Of a stretch of DNA of 64,000 nucleotides, positions 33,576 to 46,205 are shown one piece after another; within the stretch, counting starts at the first letter, position 1; the number at the start of each line of letters is the position of its first letter. The notes under the pieces were generated by a model, which ran no database searches, was not told where the DNA came from, and worked only from the letters and a program-made list of their open reading frames with translations. A program made the translations under genes and the position numbers. Source of the stretch: Nemophila menziesii (taxonomy: Eukaryota > Streptophyta > Magnoliopsida > Boraginales > Hydrophyllaceae); NCBI GenBank assembly GCA_029959085.1, contig JARWIR010000010.1, positions 35,084,731 through 35,148,730 of the forward strand, written 5' to 3'.

Positions 33576-35034
33576 GATACGTTTTCTATCCCTTTCGTGT
33601 TTTAGTTTAGTTTAGTTTATTTTATTGCGTTGAGTCTTTTCGAGTCGTGGGGACACGACTCATTTTTTAGTTTGGGGTGGGGTTCGTTGCCTCATCCCAG
33701 ATTTTTATGTGTTATATGTTTTACTTGCTTTCAATAAAATAATTTTCGGAGTTGCGTTTGACTATAGAAGATTTTAAATGTCCCTTTAAGCATACTTTTG
33801 ATGAATTAATGATAGTAAATAGTGGACTTTAGGGAATAATATAAAACGCACTTAGAATTGCATGCGAACATAGGTAGTTGATAGGAAAAATTAATGAACA
33901 ATGCAAATGAAGTAAGCTTGTACTTAAGGAATATGTTTGGTGTGTAGAACGTGAAATCCTAATTAGTAGAGAACCCACCTAGATATGAACTAAAAACAAG
34001 CTATATATTTAGGAAAATGATAGGGGCAGTTCTTTGTTAGCCATTTGAAGCCTTTTAGCTTGCTATCCCTTATTATAATTTTATCCGTCTTAGCCCAAGT
34101 TTGAGCCTTAAGCCTTTTCTTTTGTAGCCACGATATAAGCCTATTATCCTTTAGATTATTAGGCATGACCAAATGACCCGCATTTGAATCACAACCCTGA
34201 GACTTATCTCGAGCTTGAGTTTGGGGTGGAGGGTCCACATTTGGGAATTTACATTGGGTGGGATTTATGTGTTTATATTGAGGCACAAAAATGTAGATGA
34301 TATTATTATTTGTAACCCTTTTCCGGGATTTGAAAAAGAAAAAAATAAAGAGAAAAAAAAAGAAAAAAAAATTATAAGAGACATGACCTTCCATATAAAA
34401 ATAAGAGTCATAGGTATCTTGTACAAAAAAAATGAAAAAGATAATAAAAATAATGAATAAAATAAACTGGCAAAATGGAATATTTTTGGAAATCATCTTA
34501 GTTTTATTTGGGTTGAAATTGGGGACGCAACATTAATGCGTCAAATGGGTGAGTGAGAACATTTTTTAGCGTAAACTCAAGCTCGAGGGCATTGTTGATG
34601 GTAAGTGAGGAGAGAACCAAAAGCTCACTTCAAATTTACCAAATATATATCCACACCGTCCTTAAGCCATTATTAAAACCATAAAGACCTCGTGATTCCT
34701 AAGTGTATAGTGAATTTATGATTCTGTTGATAGGGAATATACTAGGTTGAGCGTTCAAAGCGAGTTAGGATTAATGACCGCCCTATAGCCATCATACAGA
34801 TATGAGTACAAGTGTAACCTTCAAGCATTGCAACTTTAATTTTATGATTGAGATTATTTATGTTCGATTTTGCATGATAAGAGTATGTATATATTAGTTC
34901 CTAGAGTTTTGCTATATGAGATTTATCTTAAGAATTGCTTTAGGTGTATTTGCTAGCTTCTATTTGTTCTTACGTTTACTTCTACCCCTTGTTTTGTTTT
35001 GTTTTGTTTTGCTTTATCGGGACGACAAAGGTTT
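33576..35034 (+). other. 3' non-coding region of element A
   Basis: Contains the GAGTCGTG/CACGACTC hairpin (33642-33661) and a block at about 34543-34670 (GTGAGTGAGAACAT, AACTCAAGCTC, GAGGAGAGAACCAAAAGCTC) that recurs in elements B and C. The short Lys-rich frames here are chance. Confidence 0.6.
33642..33661 (+). other. Hairpin after ORF3
   Basis: Perfect 8-bp stem GAGTCGTG / CACGACTC with loop GGGA. Element B has the same hairpin at 50754-50773 with one change that keeps a wobble pair in the RNA. Confidence 0.7.
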
Positions 35035-35047
35035 GAGTTGGGGGTCT
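35035..35047 (+). promoter_or_regulatory. Polypurine tract of element A
   Basis: GAGTTGGGGGTCT ends directly before the 3' LTR (TGATGTC). Element B has the same tract. Confidence 0.75.
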
Positions 35048-36747
35048 TGATGTCTCCTTAATTGTTCTTATTTTCGACCCTTAGGAGACATCATTTTTGG
35101 TGTTTATTCAGTTATTTTGATAGACTTTTGGACTAAATATGCAATAATATGATTTTCCTCTTTTATTTCTAGCATTTTTTATTTATTAAACTTTTGCGCG
35201 TAATATTGGTATTTTTAGTGAAAAGTTTACAGGTTTTGGATGTTAGTTAGAAGAGGAATCCGAGAAGAGAGTCAAAGATCGTGATATGGAGTCAAGACTT
35301 GAAGATAAATCCCGAAAGAATTGTTTTTAGAGCTGAAAATCTGTTTTCCAGGCCATAGATTGTTGATTTAAAGGCGCTTAAGAGATGATTTAGCCGCTGA
35401 CCTTTGAAGAGAAAACATTCCTTATCGAGTTACGGAACTTTTTTTGAATACATGAGAGAGCCACTTTGGACTCGGAGTAAATGACTCCAATGAGATTCGA
35501 TCCCAGGACCTCTTGGTCTCTGCGGAGTAACCTAACCACTAGGCCAACTATCGATCTCGAGTTACGGAACTTTAGCAACTGGAATCAAGTCAATCGGAGT
35601 CATAACGAAGCGGGAAAAGCCGTTTTAGTGAAGGTGTATCAACTGTTACGGGATTTTGGGCTTAGAAATTGGGCTTGGACATTTAATTAGTGTTTTATTA
35701 TTAGGTCCAAGCCCTAATCCGTTTTTACACTTATAAAAGGAGTCTTTGACTTCTATTTTCAAAAAAATTCACATTCCACAAGATTAAACACCAGAGAGAA
35801 GCAACAGAAGGAAGAAAGAAGAAGCTGCAAGAGCTGGAGAGGGTCTATATCTCCGTTCTCAGTCATTCCTATTCCGGAAATTAGGTTTCTTTTATCTTTA
35901 ATTTTGTAAACAATATGAATTCCCTTTTATTTAATTTAGTTTTATTTTTAATTAGCATGAGCTAAATACATTTTAGTGCTTGAGAATGCTTTATGGGTAA
36001 TTCCAAATCTTATTGAATTTCATATGTTGAATTTGGATTTCTGTTAAATTAAATTAGATTGTGTCTTTTACTCTTTTCGATAAATTGAGAATATTTACTG
36101 TTTTTAGAGTCATGAACTAGGAACAGGTGTTAGTATCTAAGCTATTCCAATTATTGGCGATTGGATCATCCTGACGGAGGGTTTAGGTACAGAACCATTT
36201 ATTCAATCTGGAATGGAAGCTATTGATTCTGACGAACTTAGCTAATTCTTGGGCCAATGAGGTAATTAAACTTAAACATCTAAAAGTGGATCATATTTAC
36301 CCTGACGGGACTAGTGACACTCTAGGATAGCCTTATAGTCCACCCTAACGGGGGTATAAGGAATTTAGAATCCCGACCATTGTAATTGACCAATTTAACC
36401 CTTAAACAGCATAAGTTACGAAATAGGATTAGGAAGACCCCTTGCGTTCTCAAGTGCTATCTTCTCATACTTGCGTTTCACATTTATTTACTTGCGTCTT
36501 AGCTTTCAATTGCATTTTCCATTTAGTCTTTTATTACTTAGCATTAATACAAAAAAAACCAATCAAATATATTACTTTTATTTGCTTTCATAAGTGCAAT
36601 CACTCATTAATCGATAAACATTGTAGTCAACCATCCCGTCCTTGGAACGAATTTGTATTATCACTATTATTACTTGGGACAACCGTACACTTGCGGTTGT
36701 GGTTCAATTACATTAGCATTTATTTTAGAACACACAAAGGACCACCA
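35048..36747 (+). repeat. 3' LTR of element A, with SINE insertion
   Basis: 1700 bases against 1566 in the 5' LTR; the excess is the SINE at 35442-35556 plus its duplication. Otherwise nearly identical, with TATA at 35732 and CCTGACGGG motifs. Confidence 0.9.
35425..35573 (-). mobile_element. tRNA-derived SINE in 3' LTR
   Basis: A 17-base target duplication TCGAGTTACGGAACTTT (35425-35441 and 35557-35573) flanks about 115 bases. On the minus strand these read box A-like TGGCCTAGTGG, box B-like GGATCGAATCTC and end in an A run, the layout of a tRNA-related SINE. The 5' LTR lacks it, so it inserted after element A. Confidence 0.85.
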
Positions 36748-37017
36748 GCGTTGATTCCAAAACTTAGTCTTGTCTACTTCATAGGCGAATTTAATAATAA
36801 ATTTGTTATGTCCCATTTTTTCTAATAGTAATTCTCCCACTAAGGCCCCAATGCTTTTGGATATGATTCCCAATGTGGTTAAAATTTACACCTTCATAGT
36901 CCAACAGTTTCGCCAAGCTTTGGCTCTACTTCAATTTTATAATCAGATTTTATGCCTGGTTTGAGGATGAAGCCTTCTTTTCTCGCCGAAGGGTGGTTAG
37001 GAGCATAAAGATTCATT
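36748..37017 (-). pseudogene. LINE-1 ORF1 start
   Basis: On the minus strand an ATG near 37017 opens MNLYAPNHPSARKEGFILK, PGIKSDYKIEVEPKLGE, then with shifts reaches KFVIKFAYEVDKTKFWNQR at the insertion point; the reading resumes as PWNLMHKHLAL at 23913. This is the N-terminal part of a DUF4283-type plant LINE ORF1. Confidence 0.7.
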
Positions 37018-39000
37018 GTGAATAACTGAGTGAAAGAAATTTATAGTTAAAAAACTCAAAAAAGGAAGGATGGAAGTCGTATGAGGTTATAAAATAGAAA
37101 AGGAAGTGAAAATAAAGATGAAAATGGTCACTATATTTATATTTTCCTTTTCTTTAAACCCTCAATCTTTTAGTTAGATCACTAAATCAGATTCGAGATA
37201 TGACATCAAAACCAATCCAATTGGTTGATCAATCTCAAATGTCTTATTGAGCGATAAATAATTTATAATATTCGTATAAACAACCCCCAATTTGGTCAAT
37301 GATACATCTATATTTGTTAATTTTGTAGAGTCCCCAGATCCGTGGTTAGACAGCTACAACTAATACATAATTATCAACTTTTAACCTTCAGCGCACATTA
37401 TGAAACCTAATTACTTAGTCAGCAATGTGAATCACACTAATTACTTAAACGTACATGAGATAGATCTGTCTCAAGTAATTTTTTCATATAATAAGATTTT
37501 CATCGATCTTGTTTGTTTTTTTCTTTTTTTGCAAAGAACTGAGACCAAAGACAGGTAAGAATTTTTTATTTTATAATTACAAAACTCGCATGGGTCCTTA
37601 AAACAGTCTTAAGTGTGTCATAACTACTTCTATCATTGGTAATTGTCTTCTACAATCTTTCCTGAGAATTCACAAATTGTACTGGACTAGCACCCGATTT
37701 TACTCATAAAGCTTGCCAATCAATCTATGCATGAGATAGTTTTGCGATATATATTTGTTACAGTAAAAGTCGATTCCTAACCCATACTATTCAACCTATT
37801 ACTAGAATTATTATCTTATCTTGCTAGAAAAAATATACACGTAATGAAATATAAAACAAATTCAAGATCAACTCTAACCCAATTTTCCTAAGATAAAAAT
37901 ACTGGTTCAACTTCTTTAGAGTCTTGCCCAATTATAATAGTAATGAATGACATCAAGAATGTTATTGTTTTTGATATTAAAACATTCAAAATCTAGTTTT
38001 TTTTTTGTCAAACAAATATTTGGTTTATAAATCCACCACACTTCTATGCTATTTTTAGCTTGGCATAGATCATTATAGTTATTGTTTTTTTGTCCCATGG
38101 TTTTATTTCAAAAAAAAATAAATCTGGTATTTCTCTCATGTCGAATTGTGTGAAGTCTGTGGACGGATTTATAAATTTTTTATGTGTGACGTTAACTAAT
38201 GTCAAATGACAGAAAAAAGAAAAAAAATGCTAACGATGTCATAAAATATTAACATAAAAGGCCATTCCGTGACAATTGTAAGATAAAAATTTATTCAATC
38301 AATTTCCTGAAAATTAGAGGGTCATTGGAGATCTTTACCCTTAAGACTTACTAAGAATGTAGTTCGAACCTTTTCATTTGATGGTTTAGAAATTTGTTGA
38401 ACACGTGTTAAAAAAGTTGTAAAGGTAATACGTGCTGAAGTACTATCATATTACATGTCTTTTGTATAAAACATGTTTTTTTTTCAAAATTGTGCATGGT
38501 AAAAATAAAGAAGATGTTTAATGTTTCAAAATTCCATAATTGATGTAAAAATTAAAGTAATTTTATTCGCATATTAAATGGCTTTCCGATGTATTTGAAA
38601 AAAAAACACATTCTAATAATTTGGATGAAAAAATTAAGTTTGAGATCAGTAATTATTTTAGTAATTACAATATATTGCATGATACAGAAATCTTGTAATT
38701 AAATTTTATTGAAATTAAATAATTTCGAATTCAAAATAATTTTTTAATATGTTAAAAAATATTAACTTCTCAAATAAACCAAAAGTGAATGAAAAATATT
38801 CTCGTAACAGACTAATGCCTTATTCTTCTTTTTGATCGACAACTCATGTCGTTTTCATAAGGATATGATTACAATTTCATTCAACGTTCAACGAACCTCA
38901 TTAGAATCCAACCATGTAATTTACTCAATCTTCCTTATCACAATATTGTAGAAACGAATAAATATTAGAAGAAAAAGGTTTATTTGCTACTAAAATCTGG
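37018..39000. other. Flank of LINE-1, no gene recognised
   Basis: AT-rich sequence including the presumptive LINE-1 5' leader next to 37017. No coding domain, array or element terminus recognised. Confidence 0.4.
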
Positions 39001-39019
39001 ATTTTCTTGGGGTTGGGAT

Positions 39020-39560
39020 GGGTAGGGAGGACAATGGTTACGGTTAAAAACTGAAACCGATGATAACCGAATCGATCAAAAAATGAATTATATACCGTGG
39101 TTAAAACCATTAGGTTATGGTTTTGAAAAGTGTAACTGATGGTCAAAATCGTTAGGTTATGGTTTTAGATAAGAATAAAGTTGGATAACCGAAAACCGTT
39201 TATTATCATATATATTGTTAAATTCTATAATAATTTAGGTTAAATTAGATATATTGAAATTCTAAAATCAAAATCCAAATATTAGATGTAACCAACTAAA
39301 TAATAAATGTGCAATTTAATTAAAAACCAACACAATATTTTATACACCTTGGAAATTTTCTTATATGTGTGATTTTATTTTATGAAAATTAATATATTTA
39401 TTTAATTATAATTTAATAATTAAAAAACAGAAAACCGTTTAAAACCCAAAACCGAATAACACGATGATGGTTTTGTAAAGTGTAACTGATGGTTAAACCC
39501 GTTAGGTTATGGTTTTTAATAAAACAAACAGTTATGATTTGTTTTTGATATTTTTGTAAA
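39020..39560. repeat. GGTTATGGTTTT / AACCG-type degenerate repeat
   Basis: TTAGGTTATGGTTTT with AAGTGTAACTGATGGT appears near 39110-39165 and again at 39465-39515; AACCGAAAACCG-type strings lie between. Non-coding. Confidence 0.5.
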
Positions 39561-39611
39561 AAACCAAACTGTTGTCATCCCTAAGTGAGGGAATATCCCT
39601 GGAAAAAAATT

Positions 39612-39621
39612 AGTTTTTTTT
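39612..39621 (-). other. Likely poly(A) end of LINE-2
   Basis: A T run at the low-coordinate end of the minus-strand LINE, about 120 bases past the last coding text, fits a LINE 3' tail. The matching target duplication cannot be sought because the 5' side is interrupted. Confidence 0.4.
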
Positions 39622-39719
39622 TGGGGTTGGGTAAACGATTATATTAATAATATGAGAAAAAAACTTTAGATTGTACAAAAAACTACATACCTATACTCAA
39701 AATTTTAAGCTAGTATCTA

Positions 39720-40400
39720 AATAATCGCTATCTAGAACTCAATAAGTTACAAATACGAATCCATTATTATCCGTGAAAACATAACTAGGGTATAAAGTGA
39801 ACAGCATAGAAAATATGCACAATTTGATCTCTTTTAAAACTTGTTCTCTAAAAAGAGTTTCACATATCATAACAAGGCTATTTCTCATTCTCCATACATG
39901 ATAAGTAGAATCTCTCCACGCTTTCATAATTCTCTCGAGATTTTAATTTCTTAAGCCATTTGAGGGTGCTCAATGTGCTCATTTCATTTTTTATCCCCAG
40001 CTACTTTTTCATCTCATCCCAAATGTCCTTAGCAAATGGACATTCAAAGAAAATGTGTTTATTTAATTCAAAATCATGACCACCCAACTCACAAAGTGGA
40101 TCCAACTCCATATACACCATCCTATCTTTTATACGGGACCTCAATTGTATTGTCATTCATACAATAATTGCATAGTAGGGAATAACACAAGAGTCTGACA
40201 CAATATTTACCCAAGTTTTAGAAAAAGATCGGCGGCAAAAGACATCATAAGTTTTCTTATACAAGGAAAAGTACTCGTCATTAAGCATCTCATTTGTGTT
40301 GAAGCGATCATTTGCATTGGAGAACAATCTTTGCAAAATTGTTTTACCTCCCTCATTCCCAACCGAAGTCACAATTTTGACTTTTAGTTCCCAAATTTAT
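39720..40400 (-). pseudogene. LINE-2 zf-RVT region
   Basis: Minus strand: RRSFSKTWVNIVSDS-type text, HIFFECPFAKDIWDEMKK (zf-RVT His/Cys and the xIW motif), LSTLKWLKKL, and AWRDSTYHVWRMRNS as in the usual 'YxIWRERN' tail. Interrupted by a TAG and shifts. Confidence 0.75.
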
Positions 40401-41700
40401 TTTCAAAGCGGTGAATCCATCTTCTTAACTTGCCACCATTATACACACTTATTTTGAAATATTCCCCATGTACACACTTAATCAAAAGTGAGTCCCTCTT
40501 TTCAAATATTGTCCACTTAAGACCAAGACCCCTTCATCTTTGGGAGTAGCGGTAGTCTTCCATCTAACTTGTGGAGCTTTTTAATTCCAATATAATTTTC
40601 TACAAGCACTCACAATTCTATCTCGCACACAAACCGGTACCAGAAATACGGACAACTAAAAGCACACAACCCCTTGAAGCACCGAGCTAATGAGCTCAAG
40701 ACGACCTGCATATGATAGAAAATGGGCATTCCAAGATCTAACATAATTTTCCAATTTGTCAATGAGAGGTTTGTAATATCTTAAAAATAAATTCAAAAGT
40801 CCAAGGGGTACACCCAAATAACGATATGACATAACATATTTCCCAAGTTAAGTAGTTTTCAAAATGTCTCCAACAACTTCACTCTTAATACCCACATAAT
40901 ATATATTTTATTTGAGAACATTGAGGTGAAGTCCCGAGTATTTACCAAATAAATTTATGTTATTCATGAGATTTTTTACCGAATCATGGTTTCCTTTAGA
41001 TAAAAGCATGACGTCATCGACAAAGGCTATGTGTGTAATCTTTATTTCCCACATGTTGGGAGATACTTAAACTCAACATTTTTATTTTTCTTAAAAGGTA
41101 TTGAAAGGTATATAAGACGCAAGATAAAAAGATATGGTGAAAGATGATCACTTTGTCTCAATCTCTTTTCTCCTTTGAAGAATCCATAAACTTTCCCATT
41201 AATATCCACTGATTAAGAAGGTGAAGTGACATAATCCATAATACAATTGAGGTATTTTCTTGTAAAGTTGATACCTATGAGCACCTTACGGAGAAACTTA
41301 CAAGAAAACGACTCATGAGACTTACCCAAATCAATTTTTATATTGCATCTCAGCGAACTGCTATTATTGTTGTAACCTTTCAATAACTCTTGCATAAGAT
41401 GGATATTCTTGGTCACCAATCTTTCGGGAACAATTATGTTCTGCGCTTTATCCACAACATCTTCTAATACCGGCTTCAACATATCTAAAATAATCATAGT
41501 AATGGCTTTATAGATGACATTACAGCAAGAAATAGACATATAATCTTCCATAAAATGAGAACTATCTTCTTCGGAGTAAAAGCAGTTATAGTAGTATGTA
41601 ATTGTTTAAGAAGAAAATCCAAGGTGAAAAATTCACATACCGCTTGTGTGACTTCATCAACGATTGGTTCCCAAGATTTCTCGAACAATAAGGAAAAGTA
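40400..41700 (-). pseudogene. LINE-2 reverse transcriptase
   Basis: Minus strand: VTQAVCEFFTLDFLLKQLHT, EDYMSISCCNVIYKAITM, DVVDKAQNIIVPERLVTKNI, CNIKIDLGKSHESFS, LNCIMDYVTSPS (41213-41688), then FVDDVMLLSKGNHDSVK near 41000 (the DD active-site motif) and NLFGKYSGLHLNVLK, GRLELISSVLQG. The order is that of a plant L1-type RT; many stops. Confidence 0.85.
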
Positions 41701-42486
41701 TCTATTGGGTCTGGGAGCTTTGTTATTTTTGATATCGCCTCTTTAATTTCCTCATCGGATACCTATTTAAACAAATATTGTCCTTGATCATTTGTCAAAA
41801 CGTTACCCAAATTAAATACCCCAACTTCAACATTGTTCGTATCAACCCTCGCTTCCAACAACCTCTTATAATAATCCGATAACGCATCTTTAACTTGCTA
41901 ACTAGAAGTTGTGTCTTCACCATTAGGAAGCTTTACTCTAGAAATAAACTTCTTTCTTTCCTTAATTTTCATGAGACCATGGAAAAGTTTTGTACATCGA
42001 TCAGTTTTGAGGTTATATACAAATTTCGATATTTTTTGAAGAAAACTTATCTCGGCTTTTTCAAATCTATTTGCAACTTTTCAAAACTCAGCCAAATATT
42101 CAAAATCCCCATTATCCATTAAATCTTGTTGGAATCTAATATCGGCCAACTCCAAGGCCTCACTATCCCAATTAGCTCTCTCAAAAATATGATAAAAATG
42201 TTTCTTATTTAGTTTTCTTAAATTCGGTTTCATACTACGAAGCTTTTGACACATAATCTATTGTTTTGTACCTCAACCTTGAGCTTTATTCCATCCATTG
42301 TGACCACCTCACCATATTTCTTATGCTCCACCCACATATTAAAGAAATAAACAGGGGATATGTGTAACATTTTGCAAGAACAAATACACAATGCATGGAG
42401 ACTGATCTGAAACACTCAATTTAGGAAGAAACTATACACAAACATAGTGATCTAAGGCCTATAGTCTTCTATTACCCATCACACAG
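41700..42486 (-). pseudogene. LINE-2 endonuclease C-terminus and linker
   Basis: Minus strand: CVMGNRRL, LSVSDQSPCIV (the SDH-type motif with Gln for His), FFNMWVEHKKYGEVV, then a helical linker (RANWDSEALELADIRFQQDL, LKTDRCTKLFHGL, GEDTTSS, SDYYKRLLE). The first codons join directly to the segment across 42487-45639. Confidence 0.8.
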
Positions 42487-45400
42487 TCAATTGATGTCTC
42501 CCGTTGATATCTCCCTATTTATAATGAATAAATACTACTTGGAGACATCACTTTAGTTGTATTTATTAGTTTATAGATCTATTTTCACATGATTTAGTAC
42601 ACTTTCCTATTTTGGGTCTTGAATTGATTATTTATTATTTTTAGAGCATATTGGGTTTAATTATTTATTTAATGTGAAGCTATAGAGATATATGGTAATT
42701 GATTAGAGTCCAAGTTGGTTCCAAGAGTTAAAGGAAAGAGGATAAACATGAAAATTGAAGAAAGAAATCAAAAGCTAAAAATATAGAAAAGGAAAAGCTG
42801 CCATAAATCTAAATTTCACCACCTACGACCACAAATCAGATCATATCTCAAAATCGGAGAGGAATTTGGAGAAACGGTCAAGAGCAAAGTTAAATATCTT
42901 TCCGATACAATGAATTTTGACTACTCATACGCGTCAAACGGATAAGTATTGAAGTTGTTAGGACCAAACCAAAAACGGGGCTGATTCCATATTTTAGGGT
43001 TACGAATTTGAGTTGGGCTAGGAGTCCACTACTTACCTTCTCCTTCAAGAAACCGAATTAGGTCTTCCTATACACTAGAAATACAACCTCTTATCATTAG
43101 AAAATCATCCTTGTCAAAACCTTAAGCCAAGAGGAAGCTACAACACAAGAGAAGAAGTCTGGAAGGAGCTGAACACCATATTATGTCTTCTTCTACCTTT
43201 AAATTTGTAATTTCTTTATTTTCTTTCTCTAATATGAACTAATTTACTTTTAGCTTGAGATTTAGCATATATGTATGAACCCTAGTTTTTCTATTTGATT
43301 TGGGATACTACGGTATTTAATTGGAATGTATGTTTTATGTTCTGTTTATGTGTTTTGATTTATTGTCTGTTTTCCTTGCGGTGCGCAACGTATAGGATTA
43401 CCTTAATAGTAGTTAGATGATCACCTTAGCTGGGTGTCTAATTATTGAAACACCACATAACGTCTAGAATAAGGTTTAGACCTGACAAATCAACCTAACT
43501 AGATAATCATTAGGGTATGTTTTCACCACTATCATCATGTTTGGAATTGAATTGCTTAGGGCCTTGGTGGCGCTTGATTACCCTAGGTTTAGGGTGCCTC
43601 ATGATGTGTCCGTAGCCCCCTTAGTCACTCTCAAGGTCTAAGGTATGGGAATTTAGAATCCTGATTATTTCATAATACATAATTCACCCTTAGACGATAG
43701 AATAACCAAAACTAGTGGGGATTACTTGCTAATATATCGAGCTAAACTCTATTATTACTTGCTTCTCTCTTTTATTTATTTAATTTTCTGTCTTTTAAAT
43801 TCTTAGTTTAATTTTTCAAGTTTTTCAAGCAAACCAAAATCTCTTTCCTTTTATTTTCTTGCGTATTATTTGTTCTAGCTTTTTAATATCTGCACTTGAA
43901 TATTTGCATAAGTTCTTCTTAACCTTCATAGTCTCTGAGGAACGAATTCTACTTATTCATTAAAACTTGCATACGTCCTGTATACTTGCAGAACCGTGCT
44001 AGCCTAGGGTGTTTATTTGCACTTATTTATCTATTATTTTATAACACCTTAGGCGACACCACCCGTTTTGTTCTAAATATTAGCCCATAGGAGACATCAT
44101 TTTAGGTGAACTTTGGACTTATTTGATAGAATTTTATGTTTAATTTGTTATATTGCATGTTCTCCCCTTGGAATTTTGTTATTTAATTTTTAGAGATTTT
44201 GTACGTTAATTTGTTTATTTTTAGTACAAAGTTCTTAGGCCCATGGATTCTATGGAGAACCAATAGAAGGAGGAGAAGTGGAAATTAAAGTCCAAGATCA
44301 AGCGGAGAAGTAACAAGGAAGAAAAGAATATTTGAAGAGTTGACTAATAGAGAGGAAAATCTAGAAGACTGTTACTAATTGCTGACTTCGAGCCACTTAG
44401 ACAATGATTCAGCCTTTGAACCGTGGAATAAGAAATCTGTGCCTCAGAGTTAGGAAGCTTTTGGGATTGAAATCGGGTGATTTGGAGTTGAGACGCAAAA
44501 GTTACGGCCGTTTCACCAACAGCTGTATAGCAATTACGGGATTTTTAGTATGGACTTGGGCTTTTTATTACTTAAATTATTATCCTTAAGTAAAATTCCC
44601 GGTCCTTATTCTCTGTTATGAATATGCTTCAAGACCTCCATTTTACGGACACTTCAGAGAATTATATTCTACACTTCATATTTTCAAGTCAGGGCAAGAA
44701 GGCAGAGGAATAGTCAGAGCTGGAAAAATCCCTTTCTTCCAACAACAGTCGATCCAACGCCCCAATTAGGTTTCTATTTTAATTCTATAATTTAGGAACA
44801 TGTCTTTCTTTTGCTTTATTTCAGTTTTTAAATCGAGCATGAGCTAAATCATTTAGTACTTGAGAATCGCTTTATGGGTTGAACCCTAATCCATTTAATT
44901 TATGTTTTAAGAATTTGGGATTTAATTATTTAATTTTAATTAGGTATTTTGTGTTGGCTATTATATTAATTCTATTTACTATCTTTGAAGTCATGAATCA
45001 AACATAGGTTATAATAATTAGGCTATTCACTTTAGTGGCGAAGTGATCACCTTGACGGGGGGTTTAATTACGGACCTAGGTAATAAACGCATAACATTCG
45101 CCAATGACCATGACGGGCTTGACTAACCGCGCAGCCAGTGAGGTAAGAGACTTAACCATTTGGAAGTAGATATAATCGCCCTGACGAGGATTACAGTACC
45201 GTAGAAGAGCTCCTAAGTCCACCCTGACGGGCATTAGGAGATATTAGAGTCTCGACAAGCACAATAATACCAGTTTAGCCCTTAAACAGAAGCATTGATT
45301 ATAGAGATTTAGGTGAAACCCTTGCGAGACTCAAGTACTCTTCTCATTTTTGCGTCCAAACTTATTTACTTGCATTATTTCTTTTCAGTTAATTAATTTA

Positions 45401-45639
45401 GTACTTTATTTTATTACATCTTTAGTCCTTAGTAAAAACAAAACAAAAGTCTTATCAATTTACTTTTATGTTTTAACAATTAATCCAACTAATCCAATTA
45501 ATACTAGTTTCATAACTAGCCGTCCCTGAGAACAAATTCGTATTATTTATAACTTACTTGGAACGACCCGTACACTTGCGGGTAATGTCCTTCTAAAAAG
45601 GGGTGGTGATTTTATCACACACGAGGAGACACCATCAAT
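42487..45639 (+). mobile_element. A-type solo LTR inserted in LINE-2, carrying a nested solo LTR
   Basis: TCAAT is duplicated at 42487-42491 and 45635-45639. The LTR (42492-42504 plus 44067-45634, about 1.58 kb without the insert) begins TGATGTCTCC, matches the element A LTR along its length including CCTGACGGG motifs, and ends GACACCA. No internal region is present, so it is a solo LTR left by LTR-LTR recombination. Removing it rejoins LINE-2 in frame (HILSRID + CVMGNRRL). Confidence 0.9.
42500..44066 (+). mobile_element. B-type solo LTR nested in the A-type solo LTR
   Basis: CCCGT is duplicated at 42500-42504 and 44062-44066. The 1557-base LTR (42505-44061) begins TGATATCTCCC, ends CTTAGGCGACACCA and matches the LTRs of element B. 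Its removal restores the A-type start TGATGTCTCCCGTTTTGTTC. Confidence 0.9.
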
Positions 45640-46205
45640 CCGACTAAGAATGTGATTATTTCCCCAGATGTAGAATTTACCTGAATACTGAAGATCCTGT
45701 AACCCAATAGTATTACAATAATCCGCGGACTTTTTAAAATCCCCCATAGTTACTCTCCTGTGGTATGTCCTTCCATTGTAATCAAGAACATTTTTAAAAT
45801 CGCCAAGAAGGAGCACGAAGCATCAAATGAAGTAGCATGATCCACTAGTTCCTTCAACCACTCCCTCCTTTCAATATTATCATTTAAAACATAGATGAAA
45901 GAAGCATAGATGCTAAAATAAGTCACCTTACATACCACTTTATAATGTATAACTTAATAGTTGTCAAGAGTACATAAAATTTGATTTTATTAGGGTCCCA
46001 AACTAACAAAATCATTCCATGTTCAACTCTATAAAAATTATCCACATCTTTTCAACCTTAAAGCATCTTGCACATAAAGTTGTTTACACTAACACACGTA
46101 CTTTAAGTCTTCAAGATTCCATATTTTTCCTCCGGAAGAGCCTAATACCCCTCGCCTCTTATGGGTTGAATCGAACCCCCTCATATTCCATGTTTTTATA
46201 ATCAT
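45640..46205 (-). pseudogene. LINE-2 endonuclease N-terminal part
   Basis: Minus strand: near 46200 text resembling the WNxRG start, then LLLGDFKNVLDYNGRTYHRR (45757-45816; the GDFN-type motif), TIGLQDLQYSGKFYIWGNN and HILSRID, which ends exactly at the solo-LTR junction. Confidence 0.8.

Larger units (their letters stand above)
23914..36747 (+). mobile_element. Element A: full-length Athila-type LTR retrotransposon
   Basis: LTRs at 23914-25479 and 35048-36747 begin TGATGTCTCC and end ACCACCA. GCGTT is duplicated exactly at 23909-23913 and 36748-36752. A tRNA-Asp primer-binding site, gag-pol, a third ORF and a polypurine tract follow in Athila order. The insertion split the ORF1 of LINE-1. 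By eye the two LTRs differ at roughly two dozen places plus a SINE, pointing to a fairly recent insertion. The coding region is broken, but ORF3 is intact. Confidence 0.92.

Noticed and set aside
34215..34460. Lys-rich 81-codon ORF before the 3' LTR of element A
   Set aside because: It lies in an A-rich non-coding stretch with no counterpart in elements B and C.
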